DNA of 8,756 nt from Streptomyces sp. NRRL F-4489 (GCF_001509485.1 NZ_LLZI01000072.1:1-8756); one strand, 5' to 3'; positions 1 to 6,194 are shown, numbered from the stretch's first letter. The notes: generated by a model from the letters alone, not told the origin. A program made the numbers and translations.

Positions 1-17
1 CCCGCCCCCCGCCCCCG

Positions 18-150
18 GACCGTCGGCCCGCTGCCTGACTGCCGGCCTGTCTCCCGACCGCCGGCCCGCCGCCCGACCGCCAGCCCCCCGCACCGCCGGC
101 CCGTCTCCCGACCGCCGCCCGCTGCCTGACCGCCGGCCCGCCGGCCGCCC
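18..150. repeat. Degenerate tandem repeat, 19-bp period
   Basis: Seven imperfect units run head to tail, starting at 18, 37, 56, 75, 90, 110 and 128. The first three are exactly 19 bp and later ones are 15 to 20 bp. Each begins GACCGCCGGCC or a close variant (the fifth starts GCACCGCC), and the tails alternate among CTGCCT, TCTCCC and CCGCCC. The 19-bp period is not a multiple of three, which argues against a coding repeat. The flanks (1-17 and 151-180) are also C- and G-rich low-complexity DNA. The window edge may cut the array on the left. Confidence 0.6.
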
Positions 151-289
151 CCGGCGGCTGCCCGAGCGCCGGGGGTCCCTGGAACGGGTGGTGTTTGCGG
201 GGCCGGGGCCGGTGTGCGGTCGGTGGTGTCGGTGGTCGGCCGTACGGTGGTGCCCGTATCCATCCGAGCTGCTGGCGCTTCTCGGACCC

Positions 290-325
290 GCCCCGCCCCC
301 GCGGTATGTCCGCCGGGGGCGGGGC
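290..325 (-). terminator. GC-rich hairpin after the serine hydrolase gene
   Basis: Positions 291-300 (CCCCGCCCCC) pair perfectly with 315-324 (GGGGGCGGGG). Extra pairs at 290/325 and 301/314 give a 12-bp stem around a 12-nt loop. It lies 10 nt past the stop codon of the leftward serine hydrolase gene, the right place for an intrinsic terminator. It lacks a U-tract, as is common for terminators in high-GC actinobacteria. The rest of 151-335 holds no supportable gene. Confidence 0.6.
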
Positions 326-335
326 CTTGTGCGGA

Positions 336-1706
336 TCAGCCGAGGTGCGGCTGGGCGAGGAGCTGGCCCGTGCCCGTGCCGGGGCTCGTTCCCGCGCCGG
401 TGCCGGTGCTCGGGGTGGCGCACAGGGCCTGGGTTATGTGGGTGTCCAGGGCTGTGTCGATGGGGCTGGGCATGGGGCGGTTGTTGGCGTCGAGTTTCTG
501 GTAACGGGTGAGGTTGAAGCCCACGGAGACCTGGCGCCGGCCGTCCGGGCTGGAGAGGGACCAGGTCATGGCGCCGAGCACCAGGCCGTTGTGGCCCCAG
601 AACTCACCGCAGGGCAGGGACATACGGAGCAGGCCGAGGCCGTAGCGTGCGGTGGAACCCGGTATCGGCACGGTCGTCTTCATCTGGGCCAGCTGGGCCG
701 GGGCGAGCAACTGGCCGCTCAGCAGGGCGCGGTAGAAGCGGTTGAGGTCGGGCATGGTCGACACCAGGGCGCCGGCCGTGCCGCCCCAGGACATGTTGTA
801 GACGCTGTACTCGCGCGGCGGGTCGAACTCCCCGTAAGCGGCCTCGTACATGAGGGCGTGCGGCGCCAGGATCACCGGTGACTGCGTGAAGAAGGTCATC
901 TTCAGGCCCGCTCTGCGGATGACGTTCTCGGTGATGTACGCCTCGGGGGCCTGGCCGGTGACCTTGCGCAGCAGGAGTCCGGCGAGGATGAAGTTGGTGT
1001 TGGAATAGTGGTGGGCCTGGCCGGGCGCGCTCAAAGGCGGTGCGGTGAGGCCGAGTCGGGCCAGTTCTTCGGGATCGAAGCGGCGTAGGCGGTTGGTCTC
1101 CAGGCTGTCCGTGGTCGTGAAGATCTTGTCGGTGTATTCGCCGATGCCGCTGGTGTGGTTGAGGAGCATGCGGACGGTGATGGCCTGGCCGCGCTCGCCC
1201 GGGACGAGGTCGGGGAGATAGCGGGCTATCGGGGCGTCGAGTGCGATCCGGCCTTTGCCCACCTCCTGGAGCACGGCGACGGCGGTGAAGGTCTTGGTGA
1301 TGCTGCCGATGCGGTGGCGCATGAGGGGCGTGGTGAGGCGCCCGGTGCCGATGTCGGCGACTCCGGCGGCGCCTTGCCATTCATCGGCGCCGTCCCGCGC
1401 GGCGGAGTACGCGCCGTACATCCCCGCGTCGTGGAACGCCTGGAGGGATCTCTGCAATGCCTGGTGGTCGACGCCGGCTTCGGAGGCGGGTCTGATGCCT
1501 GCCGCTCCCGCGGCCGTTTTCACAGCCGCTCCCGCAGATGCTTGCGCGGCCGTTGCCGCGGTGGGTGCGGTGGTGCCGGTGGCGTGAGCGGTGGCCAGGG
1601 CGGGGGCGGGAGCGGCGGCGAGGAGGCATAAGGCGGCCGCGGTGGCGGCGGCCGACGCGGTGAGCGTGCGCCGCGGGAGGCGGTGGGCGGGACGGTCGGT
1701 GTGCAT
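336..1706 (-). CDS. Secreted serine hydrolase (class C beta-lactamase / D-Ala-D-Ala carboxypeptidase family)
   Basis: This 456-aa protein belongs to the penicillin-recognising serine hydrolases, which act by acyl-enzyme chemistry on D-Ala-D-Ala peptides, beta-lactams or esters. The nucleophile motif is SITK (Ser135, Lys138), the second motif is YSN (234-236), and the third box is HNG (372-374) in place of KTG, as in many carboxypeptidases and esterases of the family. Residues 1-41 form a signal peptide. Arg-Arg at 12-13 before a hydrophobic stretch could be a Tat signal, though Sec is possible. An Ala/Thr-rich linker (about 42-70) precedes the catalytic domain, and the tail after 430 is Thr/Gly/Ser/Pro-rich. 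The ATG at 1704-1706 has GGAGAG close upstream. The gene is monocistronic and divergent from the gene at 2057. The exact substrate cannot be told from sequence; carboxypeptidase or esterase is likelier than true beta-lactamase. Confidence 0.92.
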   Translation of the reverse strand: MHTDRPAHRLPRRTLTASAAATAAALCLLAAAPAPALATAHATGTTAPTAATAAQASAGAAVKTAAGAAGIRPASEAGVDHQALQRSLQAFHDAGMYGAYSAARDGADEWQGAAGVADIGTGRLTTPLMRHRIGSITKTFTAVAVLQEVGKGRIALDAPIARYLPDLVPGERGQAITVRMLLNHTSGIGEYTDKIFTTTDSLETNRLRRFDPEELARLGLTAPPLSAPGQAHHYSNTNFILAGLLLRKVTGQAPEAYITENVIRRAGLKMTFFTQSPVILAPHALMYEAAYGEFDPPREYSVYNMSWGGTAGALVSTMPDLNRFYRALLSGQLLAPAQLAQMKTTVPIPGSTARYGLGLLRMSLPCGEFWGHNGLVLGAMTWSLSSPDGRRQVSVGFNLTRYQKLDANNRPMPSPIDTALDTHITQALCATPSTGTGAGTSPGTGTGQLLAQPHLG

Positions 1707-2056
1707 GGTCTCTCCGGGAGTTCGGACCTGGCGGGCGCCGGGTCGAGGTCGATGGGAGGGGAGTTGCCGCGGTGGCTTGCTTGATCTTTCGCGATTGATT
1801 GTCGCTGGCGGGCAGTTGCCATGACATCAACCCACGGGTCGACGTTGATCGTGAATTTTGGCGGTGTGCGTAGGAGCGTGGTGTGACGGAGGGCGTCGGG
1901 GCGGGCTGTTGGTTGTCCGTTCAACGGGTTTGTGGCGAGGCGGGGCGGCCAGGCGTGGGCGACGATGGAAGGAAGCCGGGGCGCCGCGCGCACAGTGCGG
2001 TGGCCGGGGCGGTGCCTCGGGCGGCAGTACCCGCAGAGCAGTATCGGGAGGCCCCG
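1707..2056. promoter_or_regulatory. Divergent intergenic region with an inverted repeat at 1826-1849
   Basis: This 350-bp gap should hold promoters for the leftward serine hydrolase and the rightward 76-aa protein. The part around 1775-1860 is clearly less GC-rich than its surroundings, as promoters in high-GC genomes often are. ATCAAC (1826-1831) and GTTGAT (1844-1849) form a dyad with a 12-nt spacer, a possible operator. TTGATC also occurs at 1781-1786 and 1845-1850. I could not assign a convincing -35/-10 pair, and I see no gene here. Confidence 0.4.
2046..2051 (+). promoter_or_regulatory. Ribosome binding site deciding the start at 2057
   Basis: GGGAGG lies 5 nt before ATG 2057-2059. The frame stays open upstream to a possible start at 1883, but this strong Shine-Dalgarno site and the change from disordered to domain-like sequence at the Met make 2057 the start. 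Confidence 0.8.
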
Positions 2057-2287
2057 ATGGATTACCCGGAACGCTATGAGCTGGTATTTCAGGCCCCTGC
2101 CGTGGAGGACGACGTCGTGGTCGTCCGGCGTACCGACCAGGTGGGAGCGGGCGGGTATCCGATCTACGAGGACGAATCGGGGATCGTGCGCGCGGAGATC
2201 AGCGACCGGGGAGAGGTGCGGATGCTGGCCAGCGGCGGGCATCAGATGCCCCGGACGCCGCTCCCGGCGCGAGCGCTGGCTCCCTGA
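2057..2287 (+). CDS. Small DUF6296-type protein, 76 aa
   Basis: This short acidic protein begins MDYPERYELVF. From memory it resembles a family of small Streptomyces proteins annotated DUF6296, whose members share a PERYELVF start and a later stretch like YEDESGIVRAEISDRGEVR. It has no signal peptide, membrane segment or catalytic motif that I can recognise. Alternating hydrophobic residues at 8-25 and 42-58 suggest a small beta-rich fold in the cytoplasm. The function is unknown. The start is set by GGGAGG 5 nt before the ATG. Downstream is a 239-bp gap to the membrane protein gene on the same strand, too wide to claim an operon. The family name is recalled, not searched. Confidence 0.8.
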   Translation: MDYPERYELVFQAPAVEDDVVVVRRTDQVGAGGYPIYEDESGIVRAEISDRGEVRMLASGGHQMPRTPLPARALAP

Positions 2288-2307
2288 CGTCCGCCCCGAC
2301 GCCCGCC

Positions 2308-2320
2308 CCGATGTGATCGG
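2308..2320 (+). terminator. Short hairpin after the 76-aa gene
   Basis: CCGAT (2308-2312) and ATCGG (2316-2320) form a perfect 5-bp stem with a 3-nt loop, 20 nt past the stop codon. The stem is short and has no U-tract, so it is only a weak terminator candidate. The rest of 2288-2512 is GC-rich with no gene I can support. Confidence 0.25.
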
Positions 2321-2526
2321 CACCGCCCCCGTGTGAGCGGCTCTCGTACCGGCCTCGTACCCGCCGTGACCGCCGCGCTGTGCGTGGTGGGTGACGAGCG
2401 GCGTGCGGGGCCGGGGAGGTGGACGGCCGCGTCCGCCGGGCGGGGGAGGCGGATGGTTCCGGAGGGGGAGGCCGAGAGGTTCGGGGGCGGCGGAGGCTGG
2501 ATTCCCGTAGGTGGAAGGGAGTCCGG

Positions 2527-3537
2527 GTGGAGCGCTGGGATCGGGTCGGGGGCTGGGCGGCATACGGGGCCGCGGCGGCGTTGGTGCCGTATCTGGTGAT
2601 CAAGGTGGTGTGGGTGGCGGGGGCGCTGCTGGGGGTGCTCCCGATCGGAGCGGGGTTCGGCCTGGGCGGGTGGGTGCTGCTCAACGCCGTCACCGTGGGC
2701 ATGGCGGCCCTCGGGATCGGGCTGGCGCTGGCCCTGGTGCGGCCGTGGGGGCTTCGGCTCCCGGGGTGGCCGGTGGCGTTCTGCGCGTGGACGGGGGCCG
2801 GGTTCCTGGTCTCGATCCTGCCGTACGCCGTGGTCAGCGGGCTGCTGCCCGGTGCCGACGCCGGCGACCGGGGTGGCGGTGGTGAGCCGGTGATGCCGGG
2901 CTGGGAGGCGGCGCTGATCCAGTGCAGCTTCGTGGGCACCGGCCTCGGCCTGGCCGTGGCGCTGCCCGCTTATGCGCGGCGGTGCCGGCCGGAGCTGTTC
3001 GCCGGGCGGCTGGGGGACGGCCGCCGGGGCCCGGTGCCGTGGCCGGCGATCCTCGGTGGCCTGGTCGGCGGGGTCTGGCTGTACTGGGCGCTCGGCGGTA
3101 CCGGGGGGATCGACCGGCCGGCGCTGCGGACCGTTCAGCGAAGTCTGCTGACGGGGCTGAGCGCGCTGTGGGCGCTGGGCGCGTCCGCCGCCGTGGGGCT
3201 GCTGGCGCGGACCCGTCCGGCCCGGTGGCCGCGCTGGTGGGTGTGCGGCCTCGGATGGCTCGGCTCGGGCTCGCTGTTCGCGTGGAGCGGCTGGAAGCTG
3301 GTGGGGGTGGCGGTCGTGGGGCTGGTGCGGCCGGCCGGCGTTCAACTGCCCGAGAATCTTGGGATGGCGGCGGTGCTGCACCTGGCCGCGGTGCTGGCCG
3401 GTGCCGGGATGGCGTGCGAACTGGCGGGAGGCCGGAGGGCGGAGGCGCCTGGTGGAGGGGCGGGGCGCGGCCCCGTGATCACAGGCCGCGCAGATGGGGA
3501 TGCGGGCGGCGCGGGTCCGGACGGTCGGGTTCCGTAG
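2527..3537 (+). CDS. Multi-pass integral membrane protein of unknown family
   Basis: I do not recognise this 336-aa protein. Hydrophobic segments lie at about 11-38, 45-71, 82-108, 128-149, 170-190, 205-227, 238-268 and 278-298, suggesting seven or eight transmembrane helices. Loops rich in Arg, Gly and Pro separate them (for example 109-125 and 150-170). The last 38 residues, from about 299, are a polar Gly/Ala/Arg tail, probably disordered. I see no transporter, protease or transferase motif. The GTG start at 2527 is chosen because GGAAGGGA (2513-2520) sits just upstream. The frame is open back to 2419, but that stretch encodes only Arg/Gly-rich sequence. The 3' end overlaps the leftward gene at 3479-3775 by 59 bp, and the overlap falls in the low-complexity tail. 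Confidence 0.75.
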   Translation: MERWDRVGGWAAYGAAAALVPYLVIKVVWVAGALLGVLPIGAGFGLGGWVLLNAVTVGMAALGIGLALALVRPWGLRLPGWPVAFCAWTGAGFLVSILPYAVVSGLLPGADAGDRGGGGEPVMPGWEAALIQCSFVGTGLGLAVALPAYARRCRPELFAGRLGDGRRGPVPWPAILGGLVGGVWLYWALGGTGGIDRPALRTVQRSLLTGLSALWALGASAAVGLLARTRPARWPRWWVCGLGWLGSGSLFAWSGWKLVGVAVVGLVRPAGVQLPENLGMAAVLHLAAVLAGAGMACELAGGRRAEAPGGGAGRGPVITGRADGDAGGAGPDGRVP

Positions 3538-3775
3538 CTTCGGGTTCGGATGCGCCTCCGGCGGCGGATGCGTCTCCGAATTCCCCGGGCCCGGCCCCGG
3601 CCTCAGCCCCGACCCCGGTTCGGGCCCCGCCCGCCCCCGCGTCCCCCGCCTCACCCCCGCCGCCCGGTTCCGCTCCGGTGGCCTCTCCGCGGAGCACGGC
3701 CAGGGCGCGTTCGAGGCTTTCTCCGGTGACCTGGATGCGGATCCTGGCCAGCCGTTCCCACTCGTTGCGCGACAC
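3479..3775 (-). CDS. Small protein with a conserved-looking head and disordered tail, 98 aa
   Basis: I do not recognise a named family. Residues 1-30 (starting MSRNEWERLARIRIQVTGES) look ordered and amphipathic, ending in a helix of the form LERALAVLRG. Residues 31-98 are rich in Gly, Ala, Glu, Pro and Asp and are probably disordered. The start is GTG (3773-3775); the best upstream purine run, GAGAGG, is 13 nt away, so the start is moderately sure. Codons have the expected G/C third positions. The gene lies 82 bp downstream of the racemase on the same strand, with an inverted repeat between. Its 3' end overlaps the convergent membrane protein gene by 59 bp. It could be an adaptor or DNA/protein-binding peptide, but no function can be assigned. 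Confidence 0.65.
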   Translation of the reverse strand: MSRNEWERLARIRIQVTGESLERALAVLRGEATGAEPGGGGEAGDAGAGGARTGVGAEAGAGPGEFGDASAAGGASEPEATEPDRPDPRRPHPHLRGL

Positions 3776-3787
3776 GGGCGTCAGCGT

Positions 3788-3829
3788 ACCTCTCGTTCCC
3801 CATGGGGGAGTTGTGGTGGAACGAGAGGT
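3788..3829. repeat. Perfect 12-bp inverted repeat between racemase and small-protein genes
   Basis: ACCTCTCGTTCC (3788-3799) is the exact reverse complement of 3818-3829, with an 18-nt loop. A smaller palindrome, CCCCATGGGG (3798-3807), overlaps the left arm and would compete with it. The repeat lies 28 nt after the racemase stop codon (3858) and 12 nt before the start of the 98-aa gene. It could be a terminator for the racemase transcript, an attenuator, or an operator. The left arm also carries the GAGAGG that may serve as ribosome binding site for the 98-aa gene, so folding could hide it. Confidence 0.6.
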
Positions 3830-3857
3830 GCGGGGCGGATGGCGTGTGCAGGGTCGG

Positions 3858-4553
3858 TCAGGTGGCGGACAGGGCGTGGGTGAGGGCCGCTTCGGCGTGC
3901 AGCCGGGTGGTGGGGAAGACGGGAACGGGGCTGTCCTGGGGGCGGATGAGGAGTTCGATCTCGGTGCAGCCGAGGACGATGCCCTCGGCCCCGGCGGCGA
4001 TGAGGTCGTCGATCACCGAACGGAAGGCGTCGCGCGACTCCTCCTTGACGACGCCCAGGCACAGCTCCTCGTAGATGACCCGGTGGACGGTCCGGCGGGC
4101 GGCGGCCTCCGGGACGAGCACGTCGAGGCCGTGGCCGGCGAGACGGCCGCGGTAGAAGTCCTGCTCCATGGTGAAGGCGGTGCCGAGCAGCCCGATCCGC
4201 CGAAGTCCCTTGGCGCGTACGGCGTCCGCGGTGGTGTCGGCGAGGTGCAGCAGCGGCACGCCGACCGCCGCGGAGACCCGGTCGGCGACCTTGTGCATGG
4301 TGTTGGTGCAGATCAGCAGCAGGTCCGCGCCCGCCGCCTCCAGTGCCTTGGCGGCCCGGGCCAGGACCTCGCCGGCCTCGTCCCAGCGGCCCTCGGCCTG
4401 GAGGCGTTCGATCTCCGCGAAGTCCACCGAATACAGGACGCACTTGGCGGAGTGCAGCCCGCCCAGGCGCTCGCGCGTCAGCTCGTTCAGCAGGCGGTAG
4501 CACTCCGCGGTGGACTCCCAGCTCATGCCGCCGATCAAACCTATGGTCTTCAT
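3858..4553 (-). CDS. Aspartate/glutamate racemase family protein
   Basis: This 231-aa cytoplasmic protein has the fold of PLP-independent amino acid racemases, which swap the alpha proton with two cysteines. Both are present: Cys82 in CTNTMHK and Cys196 in GCTEIELL. The N-terminus MKTIGLIGGMSWEST is typical of the aspartate racemase (RacX/YgeA-like) subgroup, and the length matches the family (about 230 aa). Relatives also include broad-spectrum racemases and isomerases of other carboxylic acids, so the substrate is open. ATG 4551-4553 is chosen because the family N-terminus begins there and no alternative in-frame start is close. No clear Shine-Dalgarno site precedes it. It follows the P450 gene by 47 bp on the same strand, so co-transcription is likely. 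The 98-aa gene lies downstream beyond an inverted repeat. Confidence 0.92.
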   Translation of the reverse strand: MKTIGLIGGMSWESTAECYRLLNELTRERLGGLHSAKCVLYSVDFAEIERLQAEGRWDEAGEVLARAAKALEAAGADLLLICTNTMHKVADRVSAAVGVPLLHLADTTADAVRAKGLRRIGLLGTAFTMEQDFYRGRLAGHGLDVLVPEAAARRTVHRVIYEELCLGVVKEESRDAFRSVIDDLIAAGAEGIVLGCTEIELLIRPQDSPVPVFPTTRLHAEAALTHALSAT

Positions 4554-4600
4554 CGGGACACTGTCGCACGTCCGGCCCATGGGGCCCGAGGGCCGACCCG

Positions 4601-5908
4601 TTAGACCGTCCACCGCACCGGCAGCCTCTCCGGGCCGCGCATCAGGAGGCCGGAGCGCCAGGTGAGGGCGCCGGCGGTGGTGTCCAGGGCGAGGCCGGGG
4701 CAGCGGTCCAGGAGGGAGCGGAGGGCGATCCGGCCCTCCAGACGGGCCAGCGGGGCGCCGAGGCAGAAGTGGATGCCGTGCCCGAAGGCGACATGGCCGC
4801 GCGCGTCGCGGGTGAGGTCGAAGTCGTCGGCCGCGGCGAACCGTTGGGGGTCGCGCGAGGCCGAGGCGAGCGAGATGAGGACGGGCGCGCCCTGGGGGAT
4901 CACGGTGCCACCGAGTTCCACCGGGGCGGCCGCGCAGCGCCAGGTGGCGGTCTCCACCGGGCCGTCGTAGCGCAGCATCTCCTCCACGGCGTTCTCCAGC
5001 AGACCGCCGTCGGCCCGCAGGGCGGCCAGCTGGTCGGGGTGCTCCAGCAGGGCCCGGACGCCGTTGGAGATCAGGCCGACGGTGGTCTCGTGGCCGGCGA
5101 CCAGCAGCAGGAACGCGGTGCCGATCAGCTCCTCGCGGGACAGCTGGTCGCCGTCCTCGTCGCTGGTCCGGATCAGGGCGCTGAGCAGCCCGTCGGCCGG
5201 TTCCCGGCGCTGGGTCTCGATCAGGCCGGCGAGGTATTCCGACATCGCCACGACGGCGGCCCGCACCTCTTCCGGGCCGGTCGGTGAGACCAGTTCGCGG
5301 GACCAGGCGCGAAACGCGTCGCGGTCCATCGACGGGACGCCGAGCAGCTCGCAGATGACGGTCATCGGCAGCGGGAAGGCCAGCGCCTCCACCAGGTCGG
5401 CCCGGCCGTCCGGCGCCGCCAGCATCGCGTCGAGCAGGCCGTCGGTGAGGTGCTGGACGCGGGGGCGGAGCGCTTCGACGCGGCGGGGGGTGAACTCCTT
5501 CGCCACCAGCTTCCGCAGCCGGGTGTGGTGCGGCGGATCCACGTCCAGCATGTTGGTGAACAGCGGCGCCCGGTCGTCGACGACCCGTTCGAGGTGCGCG
5601 CTGCTCCAGTCCTTGCCCAGCCGAGGGTCCGCGAGCGCCGTCCGGACCGCCTCGTGGCCGACGATCAGCCACGCCTCCTGGCCGAAGGGGGTGCGCACCC
5701 GGTGGACAGGGCCCCGGGCCCGCAGTGCGGCGTAGTACGGATACGGATCGGCGACGAAGTCCGGCCCGTAGGAGCCCAGATCGACCACGGGGAGGGAGGC
5801 GCCGGACCCGGGGTCACCGGACGGGGCCGGTCCCGGAGCGCTGCCCCGAGCGTGCTGCGGGGCCTGTGCGGCCCGTGGTGCCTGAGCTGCCTGCGGATTC
5901 TCCGGCAT
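4601..5908 (-). CDS. Cytochrome P450 (bacterial class I, probably CYP107-like)
   Basis: This 435-aa soluble heme monooxygenase has all core P450 signatures. HHTRLR (127-132) is the C-helix His/Arg motif after DVDPP, AGHETT (271-276) is the I-helix oxygen-activation motif, EMLR (310-313) is the ExxR motif, and FGHGIHFCLG (375-384) is the heme loop with Cys382 as ligand. The overall pattern fits the CYP107 family of Streptomyces, often involved in natural-product oxidation; that subfamily call is from memory. The first 38 residues are Ala/Gln/Pro/Gly-rich and probably disordered. The ATG at 5906-5908 is chosen over an upstream start at 5992, because AGGGAGG lies 11 nt before it and the longer start would put the 12-bp operator-like repeats inside the gene. 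No ferredoxin gene is nearby, so it must use electron partners encoded elsewhere. The racemase gene follows by 47 bp. Confidence 0.95.
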   Translation of the reverse strand: MPENPQAAQAPRAAQAPQHARGSAPGPAPSGDPGSGASLPVVDLGSYGPDFVADPYPYYAALRARGPVHRVRTPFGQEAWLIVGHEAVRTALADPRLGKDWSSAHLERVVDDRAPLFTNMLDVDPPHHTRLRKLVAKEFTPRRVEALRPRVQHLTDGLLDAMLAAPDGRADLVEALAFPLPMTVICELLGVPSMDRDAFRAWSRELVSPTGPEEVRAAVVAMSEYLAGLIETQRREPADGLLSALIRTSDEDGDQLSREELIGTAFLLLVAGHETTVGLISNGVRALLEHPDQLAALRADGGLLENAVEEMLRYDGPVETATWRCAAAPVELGGTVIPQGAPVLISLASASRDPQRFAAADDFDLTRDARGHVAFGHGIHFCLGAPLARLEGRIALRSLLDRCPGLALDTTAGALTWRSGLLMRGPERLPVRWTV

Positions 5909-5930
5909 GTGCCGTCCCGCCTCCCTCGAC

Positions 5931-5958
5931 TCTCGGTACGCGCCATTCTCGGTACGCG
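5931..5958. promoter_or_regulatory. 12-bp direct repeat upstream of the P450 gene (candidate operator)
   Basis: TCTCGGTACGCG occurs perfectly at 5931-5942 and again at 5947-5958, a 16-bp period with a 4-bp spacer. On the P450 coding strand the unit reads CGCGTACCGAGA. The pair lies 22 to 50 nt before the P450 start codon, where a regulator could block transcription or where the transcript leader begins. I could not identify a -10 or -35 element nor name a regulator. Confidence 0.5.
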
Positions 5959-6056
5959 TCGCTGTCCCGGCACACGGAGCGCGGTGCCGCACCGCCCGCC
6001 GGCCCGGCTGCCCTTCTCACCGTAGGCAGACCGGCCGGGCGCTTCGTCGTCCCAGC

Positions 6057-6085
6057 GGAGGAGGCGCGGCGGGAGCGCGTCCTCC
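6057..6085. repeat. Hairpin in the P450 upstream region
   Basis: Positions 6057-6067 pair with 6075-6085 in 10 of 11 positions (mismatch 6063/6079), with a 7-nt loop. It lies about 110 nt past the end of the GNAT-AAA+ gene and about 150 nt before the P450 start, so it may end the upstream transcript or sit in the P450 promoter region. Confidence 0.45.
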
Positions 6086-6118
6086 GTGCGCAGTGCGTGC
6101 GGGTCGTCCGGGTGGCGG

Positions 6119-6177
6119 GAGCGGCCGCTCGCGGCCCTTAGGGGAACGGCCGCCCCGAGCGGCCGCCCGAGCGGCCG
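6119..6177 (-). terminator. Cluster of GAGCGGCCG repeats forming inverted repeats after the GNAT-AAA+ gene
   Basis: GAGCGGCCGCTC at 6119-6130 is a perfect 12-bp palindrome. CCCGAGCGGCCG repeats in tandem at 6154-6165 and 6166-6177. Positions 6121-6131 pair perfectly with 6156-6166 (11 bp, 24-nt loop). The cluster begins 18 nt past the stop codon of the leftward GNAT-AAA+ gene, so a terminator is the simplest reading, although several alternative foldings exist and no U-tract is present. Confidence 0.45.
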
Positions 6178-6194
6178 TCCCGCCCCCAGCGGCC

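Noticed and set aside
188..511. Rightward 107-codon open frame near the left edge
   Set aside because: Trp/Arg/Cys/Gly-rich translation typical of a GC-rich antisense frame; it overlaps the terminator and 3' end of the serine hydrolase gene.
1520..2563. Leftward 347-codon open frame across the divergent intergenic region
   Set aside because: Pro/Arg-rich, crosses the promoter region and the 76-aa gene, and has no domain signature.
2242..3654. Leftward 470-codon open frame opposite the membrane protein gene
   Set aside because: It is Arg/Pro/Gly/His-rich with no domain-like stretch, and covers a real rightward gene whose translation shows clear membrane helices. Long antisense frames are expected at this GC content.
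2922..4604. Rightward 560-codon open frame across the membrane, small-protein and racemase genes
   Set aside because: It runs antisense to the well-supported racemase and across gene borders, and its translation is low-complexity.
3858..5672. Possible P450-racemase fusion, because the racemase frame stays open upstream to 5672
   Set aside because: The upstream part is out of frame with the P450 and reads as Arg/Pro/Gly-rich noise. The P450 has its own stop at 4601 and the racemase has a family-typical N-terminus at 4553.
5909..5992. Longer P450 start at 5992
   Set aside because: The added 28 residues are Arg/Glu/Thr-rich and not P450-like, the 5908 ATG has a better ribosome binding site, and the extension would place the perfect 12-bp repeats inside the coding region.
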